Assembly: GCF_900129875.1 (NCBI RefSeq)
Contig: NZ_FQXC01000001.1
Coordinates: 1-64,000 of the forward strand
From: Marivita hallyeonensis
GTDB taxonomy: Bacteria > Pseudomonadota > Alphaproteobacteria > Rhodobacterales > Rhodobacteraceae
Length of the DNA stretch: 64,000 bases
Direction: 5' to 3'
Positions within the stretch are counted from its first letter, which is position 1. Each line of letters begins with the position of its first letter. The notes beneath the pieces are model-generated. The model saw nothing but the letters and a program-made list of their open reading frames with translations, searched no databases and was not told the origin of the DNA. This document shows positions 45,476-54,877 of this stretch, piece after piece. Made by a program: the position numbers and the translations under genes.

Positions 45476-46284
45476 AGGCTGGCCTCCGTCCATGGAAACG
45501 CCTTGCGAGACAAGGTGCGCAGGGCGAGGTCCATCAGAAAGGCCAGAAGCGTGATCCAGAGCACGTAGGTCAGGATCACATCCATCGCGAGGAAGCGGCG
45601 GACGAGGAAGATGCGATAGCCCAGCCCGACCTCCGACGCGATCGCCTCGGCCGCGATCAGAAACAGCCACGCGGGGCCAAGTGACAGGCGGACAGACTGA
45701 ATGAGACGTGGAAGCAGCTGAGGCAGGACCACGCGCAGCGCGATGACGAGTGACGACGCCCCAAGCGTTTCGGCCTTTACGATCATCTCGCGCGGGATGT
45801 CGAGAACGCGCTGGCTCTGGTCCCGAATGAGAAACGGCAGGATACCGACGATAATTAAAACCACCTTGGACAGTTCTCCAAGGCCGAACACGATGAAAAG
45901 GATCGGTAGGATGGCCAGCGGCGGGATCATCGACACCACAGCCACGAACCCCGCTAGTGTCGCCCGCACGTGCGGCAGAAGCCCGATCAGAACGCCAAGG
46001 ATCGTGGCCAGCAGTGCAGAGATGCCGACACCCAGAAACAACCGCATCAGGCTTGCGGCTGTGTCGTGCCAAAGCAGGATACGGTCGGAGCGCCGGTCTG
46101 GTTCTGTGAACAGCCGTTCCGCCGTCGCGGCGATGGTAGACGGTGCGGGCAGAAGCTTGTCGGACGGGTTCTCCGCCAGACGGATCTCCGAACCTATCCA
46201 GTAAGCGACGAACGTCAGAACAAAAGGCAAAGCCATGAGCGCTGCCTTGAGCGCAACACCCGGCTGGCGATTGATCAGTCTCAT
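45472..46284 (-). CDS. Guanidine-operon ABC transporter permease
   Basis: This 270-residue inner-membrane permease of the NitT/TauT class has about six spans and the coupling loop KAETLGASSLVIALRVVLPQLLPRLIQSVR. It follows the binding-protein gene by 23 bases and overlaps the ATPase by four. It belongs to the importer type found with urea carboxylase or guanidine genes. Confidence 0.92.
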   Translation of the reverse strand: MRLINRQPGVALKAALMALPFVLTFVAYWIGSEIRLAENPSDKLLPAPSTIAATAERLFTEPDRRSDRILLWHDTAASLMRLFLGVGISALLATILGVLIGLLPHVRATLAGFVAVVSMIPPLAILPILFIVFGLGELSKVVLIIVGILPFLIRDQSQRVLDIPREMIVKAETLGASSLVIALRVVLPQLLPRLIQSVRLSLGPAWLFLIAAEAIASEVGLGYRIFLVRRFLAMDVILTYVLWITLLAFLMDLALRTLSRKAFPWTEASL

Positions 46285-46307
46285 CGCTTCCGGCCCGCAG
46301 CGCGCCT

Positions 46308-47366
46308 TTACAACGCCCCGTCAGCCGCCATTTGCATGTAGGTGGTGTCGAACCGGAACTGCACGTTGTTCGGATCTCCGGTGGTGGACCCGTCTGGATA
46401 GGCGATCCCGACAAAATCCGCCGACGGCGCTCCTTCTCCAAGGATGCCCTTGTCGAACAGGAATTCGGCCACGCTCACCATCGTTGCCGGCAGGTCCGCA
46501 CTTTGCGTGAAGGCGACAGCGTCCGCCGGGTCGTAGAACATCTCCGTCGAGTCGAGCTGTGCCTTGTACCCGTCAAGGTCCGTGCCCGAGGCTTCTGCCA
46601 TCGCCGTCAGGACCGCCTCGTCACCTGCTGCCATGAGCGCCATCACCTCGTACCATGCGCCGACCATCGCCTTGCCAAAATCGGGGTTGGCTTCAAGCGT
46701 TTCGGTATTCACGACCATCAGGTCGATGATCTCACCCGGGATGTCAGAGCTGTCGAAGAGTTTCGTGGCGTTCGGGTCTTCGAGGATGGTTGACACGAGC
46801 GGGTTCCAGGTGACCACCGCCTCAACATCGTCGGTCTGGAATGCGGCGATCATGTCGGCGTCGGAGGTGTTGATCACACTGGCAAGATCCGCTTCGCGCA
46901 GACCGACGCTATCGAGCGCGAGGGCCAGCAGGTAGTGAGATACGGACAACTCCACCAGATTGACCGGCTTGCCTTCGAGGCTTGCCAAATCGCCCTCGCC
47001 CTTGAGGATGACCGCATCGTTGCCGTTCGAGAAATCACCGACGATCAGGGCTGTGGTGTCCACGCCCCCGCCAGCCGGAATGGACAGTGTGTCCATGTTC
47101 GTTGCCGACACACCATCAAAGGCACCGGCAGTGTATTGGTTGATCGACTCCACATAATCGTTTATCTGAACGATCTCGACATCGATGCCGTATTTCTCGG
47201 CCCATTTGTCCATTATGCCGGACTCTTCAAGATAGCCCCACGGCATCCAGCCGACATAGATCGACCACGCGACACGGAAGTCGGTTTTTTCCTGCGCCAA
47301 GGCTGGTGTGCTCAGGCTCATCGACAGCGCGGCAGCGCCAATCGCGAAATGACGAAGTGCAGACAT
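46308..47366 (-). CDS. Guanidine-type ABC transporter substrate-binding protein
   Basis: This 352-residue periplasmic protein has signal peptide residues 1 to about 25 (STPALAQ). The segments FRVAWSIYVGWMPWGYL, VEIVQINDYVESINQYTAGAFDG and TALIVGDFSNGNDAVI are characteristic of the binding proteins found next to urea carboxylase and riboswitch-controlled guanidine genes. GAAGGGGAAA precedes the ATG at 47366. It is the first gene after the guanidine-I riboswitch. Confidence 0.92.
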   Translation of the reverse strand: MSALRHFAIGAAALSMSLSTPALAQEKTDFRVAWSIYVGWMPWGYLEESGIMDKWAEKYGIDVEIVQINDYVESINQYTAGAFDGVSATNMDTLSIPAGGGVDTTALIVGDFSNGNDAVILKGEGDLASLEGKPVNLVELSVSHYLLALALDSVGLREADLASVINTSDADMIAAFQTDDVEAVVTWNPLVSTILEDPNATKLFDSSDIPGEIIDLMVVNTETLEANPDFGKAMVGAWYEVMALMAAGDEAVLTAMAEASGTDLDGYKAQLDSTEMFYDPADAVAFTQSADLPATMVSVAEFLFDKGILGEGAPSADFVGIAYPDGSTTGDPNNVQFRFDTTYMQMAADGAL

Positions 47367-47455
47367 GGGATTTCCCCTTCTCGCATCGTTCCGCCATGGA
47401 CAGGTGTCAGGGCACCCGAGGCGGAACTTGAGAGATCGGACAACCCATTCTGCAG

Positions 47456-47565
47456 TGCTCTCCCGGGATTTTGCCCCGCCGTGTACCGCGCGGAATTTGC
47501 CGCAGCGGCGGCATCTCTCGGACCAGTCCCTCACAACAACGAATGAGGCGGAACCCTAGATGCGC
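47456..47565 (-). ncRNA. Guanidine-I riboswitch (ykkC RNA)
   Basis: Read on the minus strand, all conserved ykkC blocks occur in order: CTAGGGTTCCGCC (47559 downwards), GGACTGGTCCGAGAGATGCC, a variable stem, ACACGGCGGG, then GCAAAATCCCGGGAGAG (ending near 47458). This is the guanidine-I aptamer. It lies 90 bases before the binding-protein start and should switch the operon on with guanidine. A GTTCCGCC ... GGCGGAAC stem in the leader (47388-47427) may be part of the expression platform. Ends are approximate. Confidence 0.95.
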
Positions 47566-47999
47566 TGCTCGCCCCAGCATGTTTTCAAAGCCATCCGAGT
47601 CACGAAAAACCAACCTGCCACACCAGCCGGATCAAGTAAGATGCACAATATTGCACCTGAAATGTGGGTGTCTGGCGTAAAATCAGGCAGGCTTCCCGAC
47701 TTGGCGTTGGCTGATTTTCTTTTTGCTTTTGCCCTAAAGTCGCGATCCCAAGGTCGCGTGTTCTAATCCTGCAGTCTGTTTCTCGTGAACTGCCTTGGAT
47801 GACACCCCGTTATTCGCAGCCGAGTGTGCTGAAGAGGGAAGATGTATTTGTCCTAGAAGCGTTTAATAAGGTATTTTTTCGAACTATCGTGTATGCCATT
47901 CATCTATGGTTTGAGCCTGATTGCCTGATTGCTCTGATCTGGCTTGAGAAATCGACCTAGCTCCAAGACGCTTTTACAGGTGCGTCGAACGCATTTTGC
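47566..47999. other. Intergenic region upstream of the guanidine operon
   Basis: This 430-base AT-richer stretch contains the guanidine operon promoter and the downstream end of the GTPase cluster. No convincing gene or terminator is seen. A CGCGA/TCGCG hairpin at 47741-47758 next to TTCTAATCC resembles a tRNA 3' arm but does not fold further. Confidence 0.4.
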
Positions 48000-48785
48000 C
48001 TATCGCAAAGAACTCGCCCATGCCGCAACGATTTGCGGAACTGCATCAGTGCCGACCAAGGCGATGCATTGGCGATTGTCGATGACACTGAAGAGCAGCG
48101 ACTGCCCGTTCGGCCCAAATCGATCCAATATGCGCATGTTTATGTTTTGGTCCGACGCCAGAAAGCGGGCATGTTCGTCTTCGAAAGACTGCCAATCAGG
48201 GCCAAGAACCTCTTGCAACTGCACGATCGCGGTATCGTCGCCGGTGACTGTTTCGATCTCACCGTCGGTCAGGGCGATCAGCGTCGTTGCATGCGGCGCG
48301 ACGTGCTCAAGAAAGTGATCCATGGGAGCGGCGACTCGCGGCGCAGGATCGGCGTTCCAGTGATCGGAGAGCACTTGGATTCCGACGCCAGATCCAGTTT
48401 TCTCGGGCGCGCCCTGAACGAGGCGGCGTTCGATCTTTAGGATACCGTCTTTTTCAACCAAGGCCTTCAGCACCTCACCGAGACGCGTGATGGTCTCTGG
48501 CTCCTCACTGCGGAGGGGTACGTTCAGCACCTCTGTTGGCGCGTTCAGGTCGTCGGAGGCAGCAACCAGCTTATGCACCCGTTTCCCGCTGATCCGCAGG
48601 GTCGCGGAAATATCTCCGACAGAGAAAACGGCGTCTCGTTCAAGCATCGTGTCGTCGATGCCCTGCAGGAGACGTGCGAGGCTGTCCGGTTCGCCGGAGC
48701 GACCGAGGTGCAACGCTTTGCCGTCGAACGTGTCCTGCGACGTCAACGCATTTAGCTTGCGGGCCAGCGTGTCCTTGTCAGTCAT
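48000..48785 (-). CDS. Hypothetical protein at the end of the GTPase cluster, 261 aa
   Basis: I do not recognise this soluble 261-residue protein. Secondary structure looks alpha/beta, and the C-terminal third (LLFSVIDNRQCIALVGTDAVPQIVAAWASSL) has the alternation of a small-molecule or roadblock/profilin-like fold. GGGAGA lies before ATG 48785, three bases after the stop of the roadblock-like gene. It is the last cistron of the kinase/GTPase cluster. Confidence 0.75.
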   Translation of the reverse strand: MTDKDTLARKLNALTSQDTFDGKALHLGRSGEPDSLARLLQGIDDTMLERDAVFSVGDISATLRISGKRVHKLVAASDDLNAPTEVLNVPLRSEEPETITRLGEVLKALVEKDGILKIERRLVQGAPEKTGSGVGIQVLSDHWNADPAPRVAAPMDHFLEHVAPHATTLIALTDGEIETVTGDDTAIVQLQEVLGPDWQSFEDEHARFLASDQNINMRILDRFGPNGQSLLFSVIDNRQCIALVGTDAVPQIVAAWASSLR

Positions 48786-48788
48786 GCA

Positions 48789-49121
48789 TCAGTCTCCCGA
48801 CGCGATCTGGGCGAGGCAGCGTTGAGCGGCCGGCACAAGTCGTGCGACGTCGGATGTCAGGTTACACAGGCCAATCAACCCATCGGTCGAGGTGTCTCCG
48901 TCCCTGAGAAAGATGCGGAAGCCGGACTGCGTTCCGACCACCGCGACACCTCCGCCGTCGAGCAGCAGCGTCGCTTCCGCACAAAGCGTGTTCAGGCTGT
49001 CCTGAGTTTCGCGGGTCGTTGTGTTCGTGGCGAGGACAAGATTGGTCGACAAATCGGCATATGCGAGCGTCTCGCACCCGTCGAATGTCTCACAGACAGC
49101 ATCCAGTGCCTGTCGAACCAT
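48789..49121 (-). CDS. Roadblock/LC7-like protein
   Basis: This 110-residue protein has the length and pattern of the roadblock/LC7 fold: ADLSTNLVLATNT, a helix, GTQSGFRIFLRDGD, then LIGLCNLTSDVARL and a final helix. Roadblock proteins such as MglB regulate partner GTPases. It lies directly after three GTPase genes, so a regulator role is plausible. The family match is by eye and uncertain. Confidence 0.65.
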   Translation of the reverse strand: MVRQALDAVCETFDGCETLAYADLSTNLVLATNTTTRETQDSLNTLCAEATLLLDGGGVAVVGTQSGFRIFLRDGDTSTDGLIGLCNLTSDVARLVPAAQRCLAQIASGD

Positions 49122-49215
49122 GCCTTACATACCCCATTGTTGCCCTTCTTCTTCAGTAAGGCATTCGAAATGACAACAAAAGTCCCATCGAGAACAATAG
49201 ACGAGGCTGTGCAGG

Positions 49216-50292
49216 TCAGTCTTCTGCGGGAACCGGCGATTCCTGGAAGATCGACCGAAGTCTGGACGCTTTCGTCGATATCGCGCGGGCGGCGGATTCG
49301 AGCGTGGGCGACGACGTTTCCATGAAACCTCCTGACTTCATACGCCTGCCCGGACCGGGCCGGGGAGACGGGCTCCCTTTGGGGCGCACGCGACGCGGAA
49401 CGATACGCTTGGGCTGGGCAGTATCTTCGGATTGGCCTGTCACCTCTTGTGACGCGACTTCCGTCTCATGATCCTGGGTGGCTTCATCGGCTGGGCTGTA
49501 CTCTTCCTCGAGCTCAACCGGCATCGCAGGTTTCAAATCGCGAACGCTTGTCACATCTGGTCTTGGTGCGGGAAGCGTTGCGTGGCTCGCGAAAACGCTC
49601 TGTTCGGTATCGGCGGTCGTCTCTGACAGCGTTTCGATCAGTTGCAGCAGATGCTCCAGAAACGCGATGCCGCCGCTTGCTTCGAACGCAGCATAATCAT
49701 CCCCGGCGGCAAGGGCCGACGTCAAGGAGATTGGGAAGGTGGCCGCGAACAAGCCTTCCGTTTCCTTTGCAAGACGCGCCAAAACGCGTTGTCCGTCCCG
49801 CTCTGTCGTGAGCTTGTCGAACTTCGTCACCAGAAGGATCGAGTTCGCACGAACAGCCTCGGGGATGGTGTTCCAGACCGAAGCTTCGGATTGCCGCCAG
49901 GCTTGTGTCGCGTGGGTGCACCAAACGATGGCATCAACTTCGTCCAGCATCCGCTCCCATACTTGGGACGCCATGTTGGGATCGGAGATGCCCGGAAAAT
50001 CGATGAGATCACAAAGGTTCAGGATTTCCGCCTCGAAAAATAGGCGGATCACCCGTGTGGTATCCACCGGGATCTCATCCAACCTGTCCAACGACACTGG
50101 TTCTTCGGTGCCATCGACATCGACACGGTACGGATCGCCCGTGCCCATGGACATCCACACCGGAGACAGACGCGTCGCCGTCACTTTCTGGGGGAGCGGC
50201 CGTGCGCCCAAAAGAAGGTTTGAAAGTGTGCTTTTGCCCGCGCTGAATTCGCCCATCAAAGCAATACGTGGTTTGCGGTTTACCGGTGTCAT
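49216..50292 (-). CDS. Dynamin-like P-loop GTPase (GTPase 1)
   Basis: This 358-residue protein has an N-terminal GTPase domain (P-loop GEFSAGKST at 14-22, G3 DFPG, G4 TKFD) like small dynamin/YjdA-type GTPases. From about residue 235 a disordered, Pro/Glu-rich region follows, then a basic C-terminal tail (RIVPRRVRPKGSPSPRPGPGRR). There is no membrane span. Its ATG overlaps the stop of GTPase 2 (ATGA), so the two are coupled, as for paired bacterial dynamins. Confidence 0.88.
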   Translation of the reverse strand: MTPVNRKPRIALMGEFSAGKSTLSNLLLGARPLPQKVTATRLSPVWMSMGTGDPYRVDVDGTEEPVSLDRLDEIPVDTTRVIRLFFEAEILNLCDLIDFPGISDPNMASQVWERMLDEVDAIVWCTHATQAWRQSEASVWNTIPEAVRANSILLVTKFDKLTTERDGQRVLARLAKETEGLFAATFPISLTSALAAGDDYAAFEASGGIAFLEHLLQLIETLSETTADTEQSVFASHATLPAPRPDVTSVRDLKPAMPVELEEEYSPADEATQDHETEVASQEVTGQSEDTAQPKRIVPRRVRPKGSPSPRPGPGRRMKSGGFMETSSPTLESAARAISTKASRLRSIFQESPVPAED

Positions 50293-52463
50293 TCCTGGTC
50301 TCCAGGCTGGGTTACTTCAGTGATGGCAACCGGTCGCGTAGGGCGCGCCGGACGCTTGGGACGACTATCCTCTTCTTCGAGCACGAGGTCGTCGACGGCG
50401 AATTCCTCGAATAGGATTTCGAACAGTGCGTCACGTTCCTGTTGTTCCGTGATTCCGAAGAGGTTGTTCAACTCATCCCGTGAAATGAGCGACTTCTGAC
50501 TGACGTCCGTAAGAATGCTGCGCTGCTCGGCCAGAAACTCGGTCAGTTCCGCGATGGCAATCTTGCGAATATCTTCGGTCTGGGTGACCTTCATATCCGT
50601 GATCATCGGCGCGGTTTCTGCCTCGATCAGCTTGTGGAACTCGTCCGCGTAAGACCGATACCCTTTGCGGCGCTGCCACCAACCAGACCACCACGAGGTC
50701 TGCATATCCAGGGCAATGGTCTGACCCAATGTGGCTGGCGGCGGGAAGGACGGTGCTTCCGGCGGTGTGACCTTGAAGCCGTCCAATGTGACCGAAAGCA
50801 TGTTCTGGTAGGTTTCCGTGATCGATGCAGACCCGGTTGAAAACACTTCCCGCGTTGCCTTTTCCGCCTTGCGGCTCAGCATGTGGTAGCTGGACCGCAG
50901 CAGGACGCGCAGACCATCAGGTGAATACTGCCAAAGCTCTTCCTGACCTTTGCGTTCTAGGTGGTGCAACAGCGACTCCACCGCACGATCGAGGAACCGC
51001 TTGTGCGCCTGATCGACACGTTGCTCGTAGCTTTGGAACAGCTCATTGAGCTTGCGGTCGAGTTCCGAAATCAAACGCTCTTCGTTCTGTTCAAGTGTTT
51101 GCGCCAGCGTATCGGAGTCCATCATTTCGAGCTCCGTATCGTCTAGCCGAAGCGAGACCACCGAGCACGATGCCTGAAGACCCTGAAGGTGGTTGAGTGC
51201 CCGGCGACGAACGGAGCTTAGAATTTCCCTGCCCTCGCCCGCGACGACGCGATCGCCGATCTCGGTAAACAGCTGTGGTATTCCGGACATCTCCCAAACG
51301 CCCGCAGCGCTTTGCGGCGCGTCAGGCTGTCCAAGACCGCCAGCATAGTCTTCCAGTGCTGCGGCGCTGTCTGGAACAATGTGATCGACTTCATCTTTCA
51401 GGGCCATGTTTCCCCAATACGCGGATCCGAAAAGAACCTTCAGATTTGCGGGGCCATTGTGCTCTGCCAGAGTCCGGTGAATGGATTCCTCGATTTCCTG
51501 AACTTCCGTTGCCGGGTTCGCCAATTCGTCAATGCGGTTGACGAAGATGATCACTTCTCGGGACTTCACGTTCGCGATCAATCGGATCAACCCGAGATCG
51601 ACCGAGTTCAGAGCCTGCGTCGCAGAAAGGACGACCACGCATATACGGCTGCTGCGCAACGCGTTGATTGTCACCTGTTCGCGCATCATGAACGTGTCGT
51701 TCACGCCGGGCGTGTCTCGGATACACATCGGGATCGGAATGCCCGGTGCATTAAGGAACAAATCCGCCGATTTCGTGATGTCGGCGAATTGGCCCTGGGG
51801 ATCGTGCATTTCGGGATCGCCGAAATCGTCCCCCATGCAGACGTACCGTTGGACCAGCGCGTCATCAAGGTATTTGTAATTGTGCGTCTGGCCAAGCAAT
51901 AGCTCGAACTTCCGGCCCAGTCTGGCTTTCGACTTCTCGCGCATTTCCAGAACCTGCTCACGCACTTTCTGGGTCTCTTCATCGGCGCCTGCACGGCTGG
52001 ACAGTTCACCAAGCCGTCCGCCTTTTTCGACAAGGTGTTCCCACTCGTCCTGGTCGAAGAACTGGAAGGATGCCCGTGGATCGTCGTCTTTCAACGGCGT
52101 GTTCAGATGCAGAGACGTGACCACAGAAGTCCACGGGTTCACATCGGCAGGAAGAAGATCAGGCATCCCGACCATCGCGTTGACCAGAGAGGTTTTGCCC
52201 GACTTGATCTGACCGATCATCGTGATCGAAGGTTTGAAATCCTTGAGAGAGCGGATGAGCTTTTCAGCCTTTTTCGCGACCTCGGCACCGCCAAAGCTTT
52301 TGAGATCCTCAATAGAATGCTGGACGTCGAAAAGATCGTCCTTGAGCTCAAGGAGACTGCCCATACCACGTTGCGAGAAACCGCGCTTGATCCCCTGGCG
52401 CGTCCCGGAAAGATCGGCGGCCACGGGTTCACTTGCTTCGACGCGAATGCATTCCGCTCTCAT
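50289..52463 (-). CDS. Large dynamin-like GTPase (GTPase 2)
   Basis: This 724-residue protein resembles bacterial dynamin-like proteins: P-loop GQIKSGKTS at 84-92, G3 DTPGVND, G4 NRIDE, then a long helical stalk region (residues 400-600). A hydrophobic, Trp-rich stretch (SWWSGWWQRRKGYR) could touch membrane. The C-terminus is acidic then basic. AAAGGAGGACAGC gives a strong ribosome binding site for ATG 52463. It probably self-assembles with GTPase 1 on membranes. Confidence 0.88.
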   Translation of the reverse strand: MRAECIRVEASEPVAADLSGTRQGIKRGFSQRGMGSLLELKDDLFDVQHSIEDLKSFGGAEVAKKAEKLIRSLKDFKPSITMIGQIKSGKTSLVNAMVGMPDLLPADVNPWTSVVTSLHLNTPLKDDDPRASFQFFDQDEWEHLVEKGGRLGELSSRAGADEETQKVREQVLEMREKSKARLGRKFELLLGQTHNYKYLDDALVQRYVCMGDDFGDPEMHDPQGQFADITKSADLFLNAPGIPIPMCIRDTPGVNDTFMMREQVTINALRSSRICVVVLSATQALNSVDLGLIRLIANVKSREVIIFVNRIDELANPATEVQEIEESIHRTLAEHNGPANLKVLFGSAYWGNMALKDEVDHIVPDSAAALEDYAGGLGQPDAPQSAAGVWEMSGIPQLFTEIGDRVVAGEGREILSSVRRRALNHLQGLQASCSVVSLRLDDTELEMMDSDTLAQTLEQNEERLISELDRKLNELFQSYEQRVDQAHKRFLDRAVESLLHHLERKGQEELWQYSPDGLRVLLRSSYHMLSRKAEKATREVFSTGSASITETYQNMLSVTLDGFKVTPPEAPSFPPPATLGQTIALDMQTSWWSGWWQRRKGYRSYADEFHKLIEAETAPMITDMKVTQTEDIRKIAIAELTEFLAEQRSILTDVSQKSLISRDELNNLFGITEQQERDALFEILFEEFAVDDLVLEEEDSRPKRPARPTRPVAITEVTQPGDQE

Positions 52464-52595
52464 GCTGTCCTCCTTTGTTTACTCGTCAGGTTTCGGCGGC
52501 GACGTGCCGCCCGTTCAGTGGCTACTCGGTCAAGGCTTCGAGGCTGCGGGGCATTGGGTTCTTCATACTGGTCAACATCGACACACTCCGCGAAC

Positions 52596-53882
52596 TCACG
52601 CGGCGAGTTCGGCCTGCAACTCCTGTTTCAGTTGGATCATCAGGCTCAGCGCATCGAGCGCGACATCATCGCCCTTCTCAAGCTGGATGAGTTGAACCAG
52701 ATCGGCAGCACCGTTCGCCAATTCGCAGGTGCGCTGCATGGCGGTGTCGTTCGCAACGGCGGCCTCGGCGAGGTATTCGGCAATCCATGTCACGGTGTCG
52801 ACTGAAACCTCGACAACATCATTGTCGGTGATCTGGTTGCTTGCCAGCCTATCGGCAAGCGCCGCTCCCTCGGCGACAAGCTGGTCTACGACCTGTGCAC
52901 ACGCTGCTCGCGCCGCGGGGCCCATAGACGTCTGCGGATCGGGAACATTGCTGCTGGAAGAGTGCGTTGCCACCGGGGTCGGCGCTTCAATTGGCGTCGC
53001 CACCGCTTCGTTTGTGGTTGCCGTGGATACTGGCTCCACGCGTTCGATGTGGCGTTGCGCAACGCGGGTCGGATCAAAATCTACCTGGCGCAGGAATACA
53101 TCAGCCGCGTCAGACGCCGCGCGCTGGCCGTTTTCCACTTCGCGCAGGATCGCTGATATCAGAGCCATGCCGCCGGAGGCGCGCAGCGCCTCTTTGTCGA
53201 CGGTCCCATCCGGCTTTCGTGCGTCGACGGCTGCGACTGCGTCGATCGGAAGGGCCTGGAAGAAAAGCTCTTCTCCGATCTTCCTTGCGTGGTCGATGCG
53301 ACTTGCATGTGATGCAGTTTCGGCCTTGGTCACCATCAAGAACGAATGATCCAGTAGCCGGTCTGGCAAGAGTGCCCAGAGCTGCTGGTCCAGCGGAGTT
53401 GGATTCGTAGTGCACCAGAGCGCGATATCTGACCGCTTGGCTGCCCACGCGACCGCGCGCTGCTGTTCGGTGGGGTCGTCTCCGGCAACCACTTCCATCA
53501 AAGAGAGTTTGCTCAGCGCAGGCAGAGGCATCGACACGTCGACGAACGCGGGTTGAAAGTGCGAAATGGCGTCGAAGTCGGCGTGGTTCAACGTTTCGAC
53601 GCTTCCGTCAGCAAGGGTGCACTTCGCGCTGGGTGCCTCGCCGTACTGCATCTTCAGCGTTGGCAACCGTACTCCTTCAGGGATCACGCGTGATCCCAAA
53701 AGAAGATTCAACAACGTAGACTTGCCCGACCCGGGAAGACCAAGGACCGAAAGGCGAAGCACAGATTGCATGCGCGCGAGAATGTCCTGACCTTGCGCCA
53801 CAAGAGCATCGGACAACTGTCCGGACTCGAGCGCTTCGATCAGGTTTCTCTGGCTTTCCTGTGCTATGCCCTCAGCCGACAT
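52596..53882 (-). CDS. P-loop GTPase (GTPase 3)
   Basis: This 428-residue protein has an N-terminal P-loop domain (GLPGSGKST at about 48-56, then VMVTK-like LMVTKAET as G4) and a low-complexity Thr/Pro/Ala linker around residues 275-320 before a helical C-terminal domain. ATG 53882 is preferred because GGAGG lies six bases upstream; a GTG at 53885 is in frame. It overlaps the phosphatase stop. The 132-base gap to GTPase 2 contains a possible 18-codon ORF with GGAG upstream, unsupported otherwise. Confidence 0.85.
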   Translation of the reverse strand: MSAEGIAQESQRNLIEALESGQLSDALVAQGQDILARMQSVLRLSVLGLPGSGKSTLLNLLLGSRVIPEGVRLPTLKMQYGEAPSAKCTLADGSVETLNHADFDAISHFQPAFVDVSMPLPALSKLSLMEVVAGDDPTEQQRAVAWAAKRSDIALWCTTNPTPLDQQLWALLPDRLLDHSFLMVTKAETASHASRIDHARKIGEELFFQALPIDAVAAVDARKPDGTVDKEALRASGGMALISAILREVENGQRAASDAADVFLRQVDFDPTRVAQRHIERVEPVSTATTNEAVATPIEAPTPVATHSSSSNVPDPQTSMGPAARAACAQVVDQLVAEGAALADRLASNQITDNDVVEVSVDTVTWIAEYLAEAAVANDTAMQRTCELANGAADLVQLIQLEKGDDVALDALSLMIQLKQELQAELAA

Positions 53883-54877
53883 CACTTGCCTCCAGCTACG
53901 ACTTTAAGGACGTTTTCCTCACCGCCGGATTTTGCCGAAACGATCTGATCAGTTGGGCCGCTTACTGTGTTGGCCACCTCGTCAGTCTTCTTTGCAGTGT
54001 CCAAGCTGACCACACGCGTTACCTTGGCCCCGTGGTCCGTAACCGCGTCGACAGGTTTTGGCGCAATCACCCGTTCCATCGGTGTGTTGTGGTTCAGCTT
54101 GATCACCGCAAGGGACACGTTGTCCTGATCCGGATCTGCCAGGGCTTCGATGGCTTCGAGCAGGTAGCCTGCAATCTCTGCGCTGCTGCGACGGCGGTAG
54201 CGCTGTAGGATTTTCTGGATCTTGGCCTCTTCGAGATACTGCAAACCATCGCTCGAAACGACCACAATGTCGCCGACCCTCAGCTCGAATGGCGTCCGTG
54301 GGCAATCTGTCCGCGCGACATTCTCGCCGATCAGAACCGACGTCAGACAGTTGCGATCCGGGTGGTTTTTCGCCGCTTCCTCGTCGATCAAGCCCTGCTT
54401 CGCCATGAAGTCGATTTGAGGCGCCATGGAATGATCTTCGTTAAGCTGCTGCAGTTTCCCGGAGCGAAGGTGGTAGAGCGGGCTGTCGCCGATCGACAAC
54501 CAGAACATCCGGTTTTCGACCAGAATGAGCGAGACAAGTGTCGCGCCCATACCGCGAGTCTTCGGATTCGACCGGATGTAGTCGCGTACCGATGAATTCG
54601 CGTCAGAGGCGGCCTTTCCCATCAGGTCGGGAATATGCCGCTCTTGCTGAACGAAGTTCGCGCTTTGGAACTTCAATTCACTGAAGACTTCCGTCACGAT
54701 GAGCTTGGAGGCTACATCGCCGGCTGCGTGTCCGCCCATTCCATCGGCAAGAACAACGACACCGGTGTCCGTTCCAAACGGAAAGTCGGTGACGATCGCG
54801 TCTTCCTGATAGTCGCGACCGCCGAGGCAAATCGCTGACGCCACATCGAATCTTGGTTTAGGCGATCGCCACATCAT
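53882..54877 (-). CDS. PP2C-type Ser/Thr protein phosphatase
   Basis: This 331-residue phosphatase has the PP2C motifs: RDYQED at 21-26, LADGMGGH at 44-50, SSDGL and DPDQDNVSLAVI. A non-catalytic tail follows from about residue 250. GAGGAGAACG precedes its ATG. It overlaps the FHA gene by 20 bases and should reverse the phosphorylation made by the two kinases of the cluster. Confidence 0.93.
   Translation of the reverse strand: MMWRSPKPRFDVASAICLGGRDYQEDAIVTDFPFGTDTGVVVLADGMGGHAAGDVASKLIVTEVFSELKFQSANFVQQERHIPDLMGKAASDANSSVRDYIRSNPKTRGMGATLVSLILVENRMFWLSIGDSPLYHLRSGKLQQLNEDHSMAPQIDFMAKQGLIDEEAAKNHPDRNCLTSVLIGENVARTDCPRTPFELRVGDIVVVSSDGLQYLEEAKIQKILQRYRRRSSAEIAGYLLEAIEALADPDQDNVSLAVIKLNHNTPMERVIAPKPVDAVTDHGAKVTRVVSLDTAKKTDEVANTVSGPTDQIVSAKSGGEENVLKVVAGGK

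Noticed and set aside
47641-47656. Sigma-54 or NtrC-like site (TGCACAATATTGCACC)
   Set aside because: The -24 GG is not matched, and the half sites are direct rather than inverted; orientation also does not fit the operon.
47741-47772. tRNA fragment or attachment site
   Set aside because: The GGTCGCGTGTTCTAATCC stretch resembles a T-arm, but stems do not form, there is no acceptor or anticodon arm, and no integrase is nearby.
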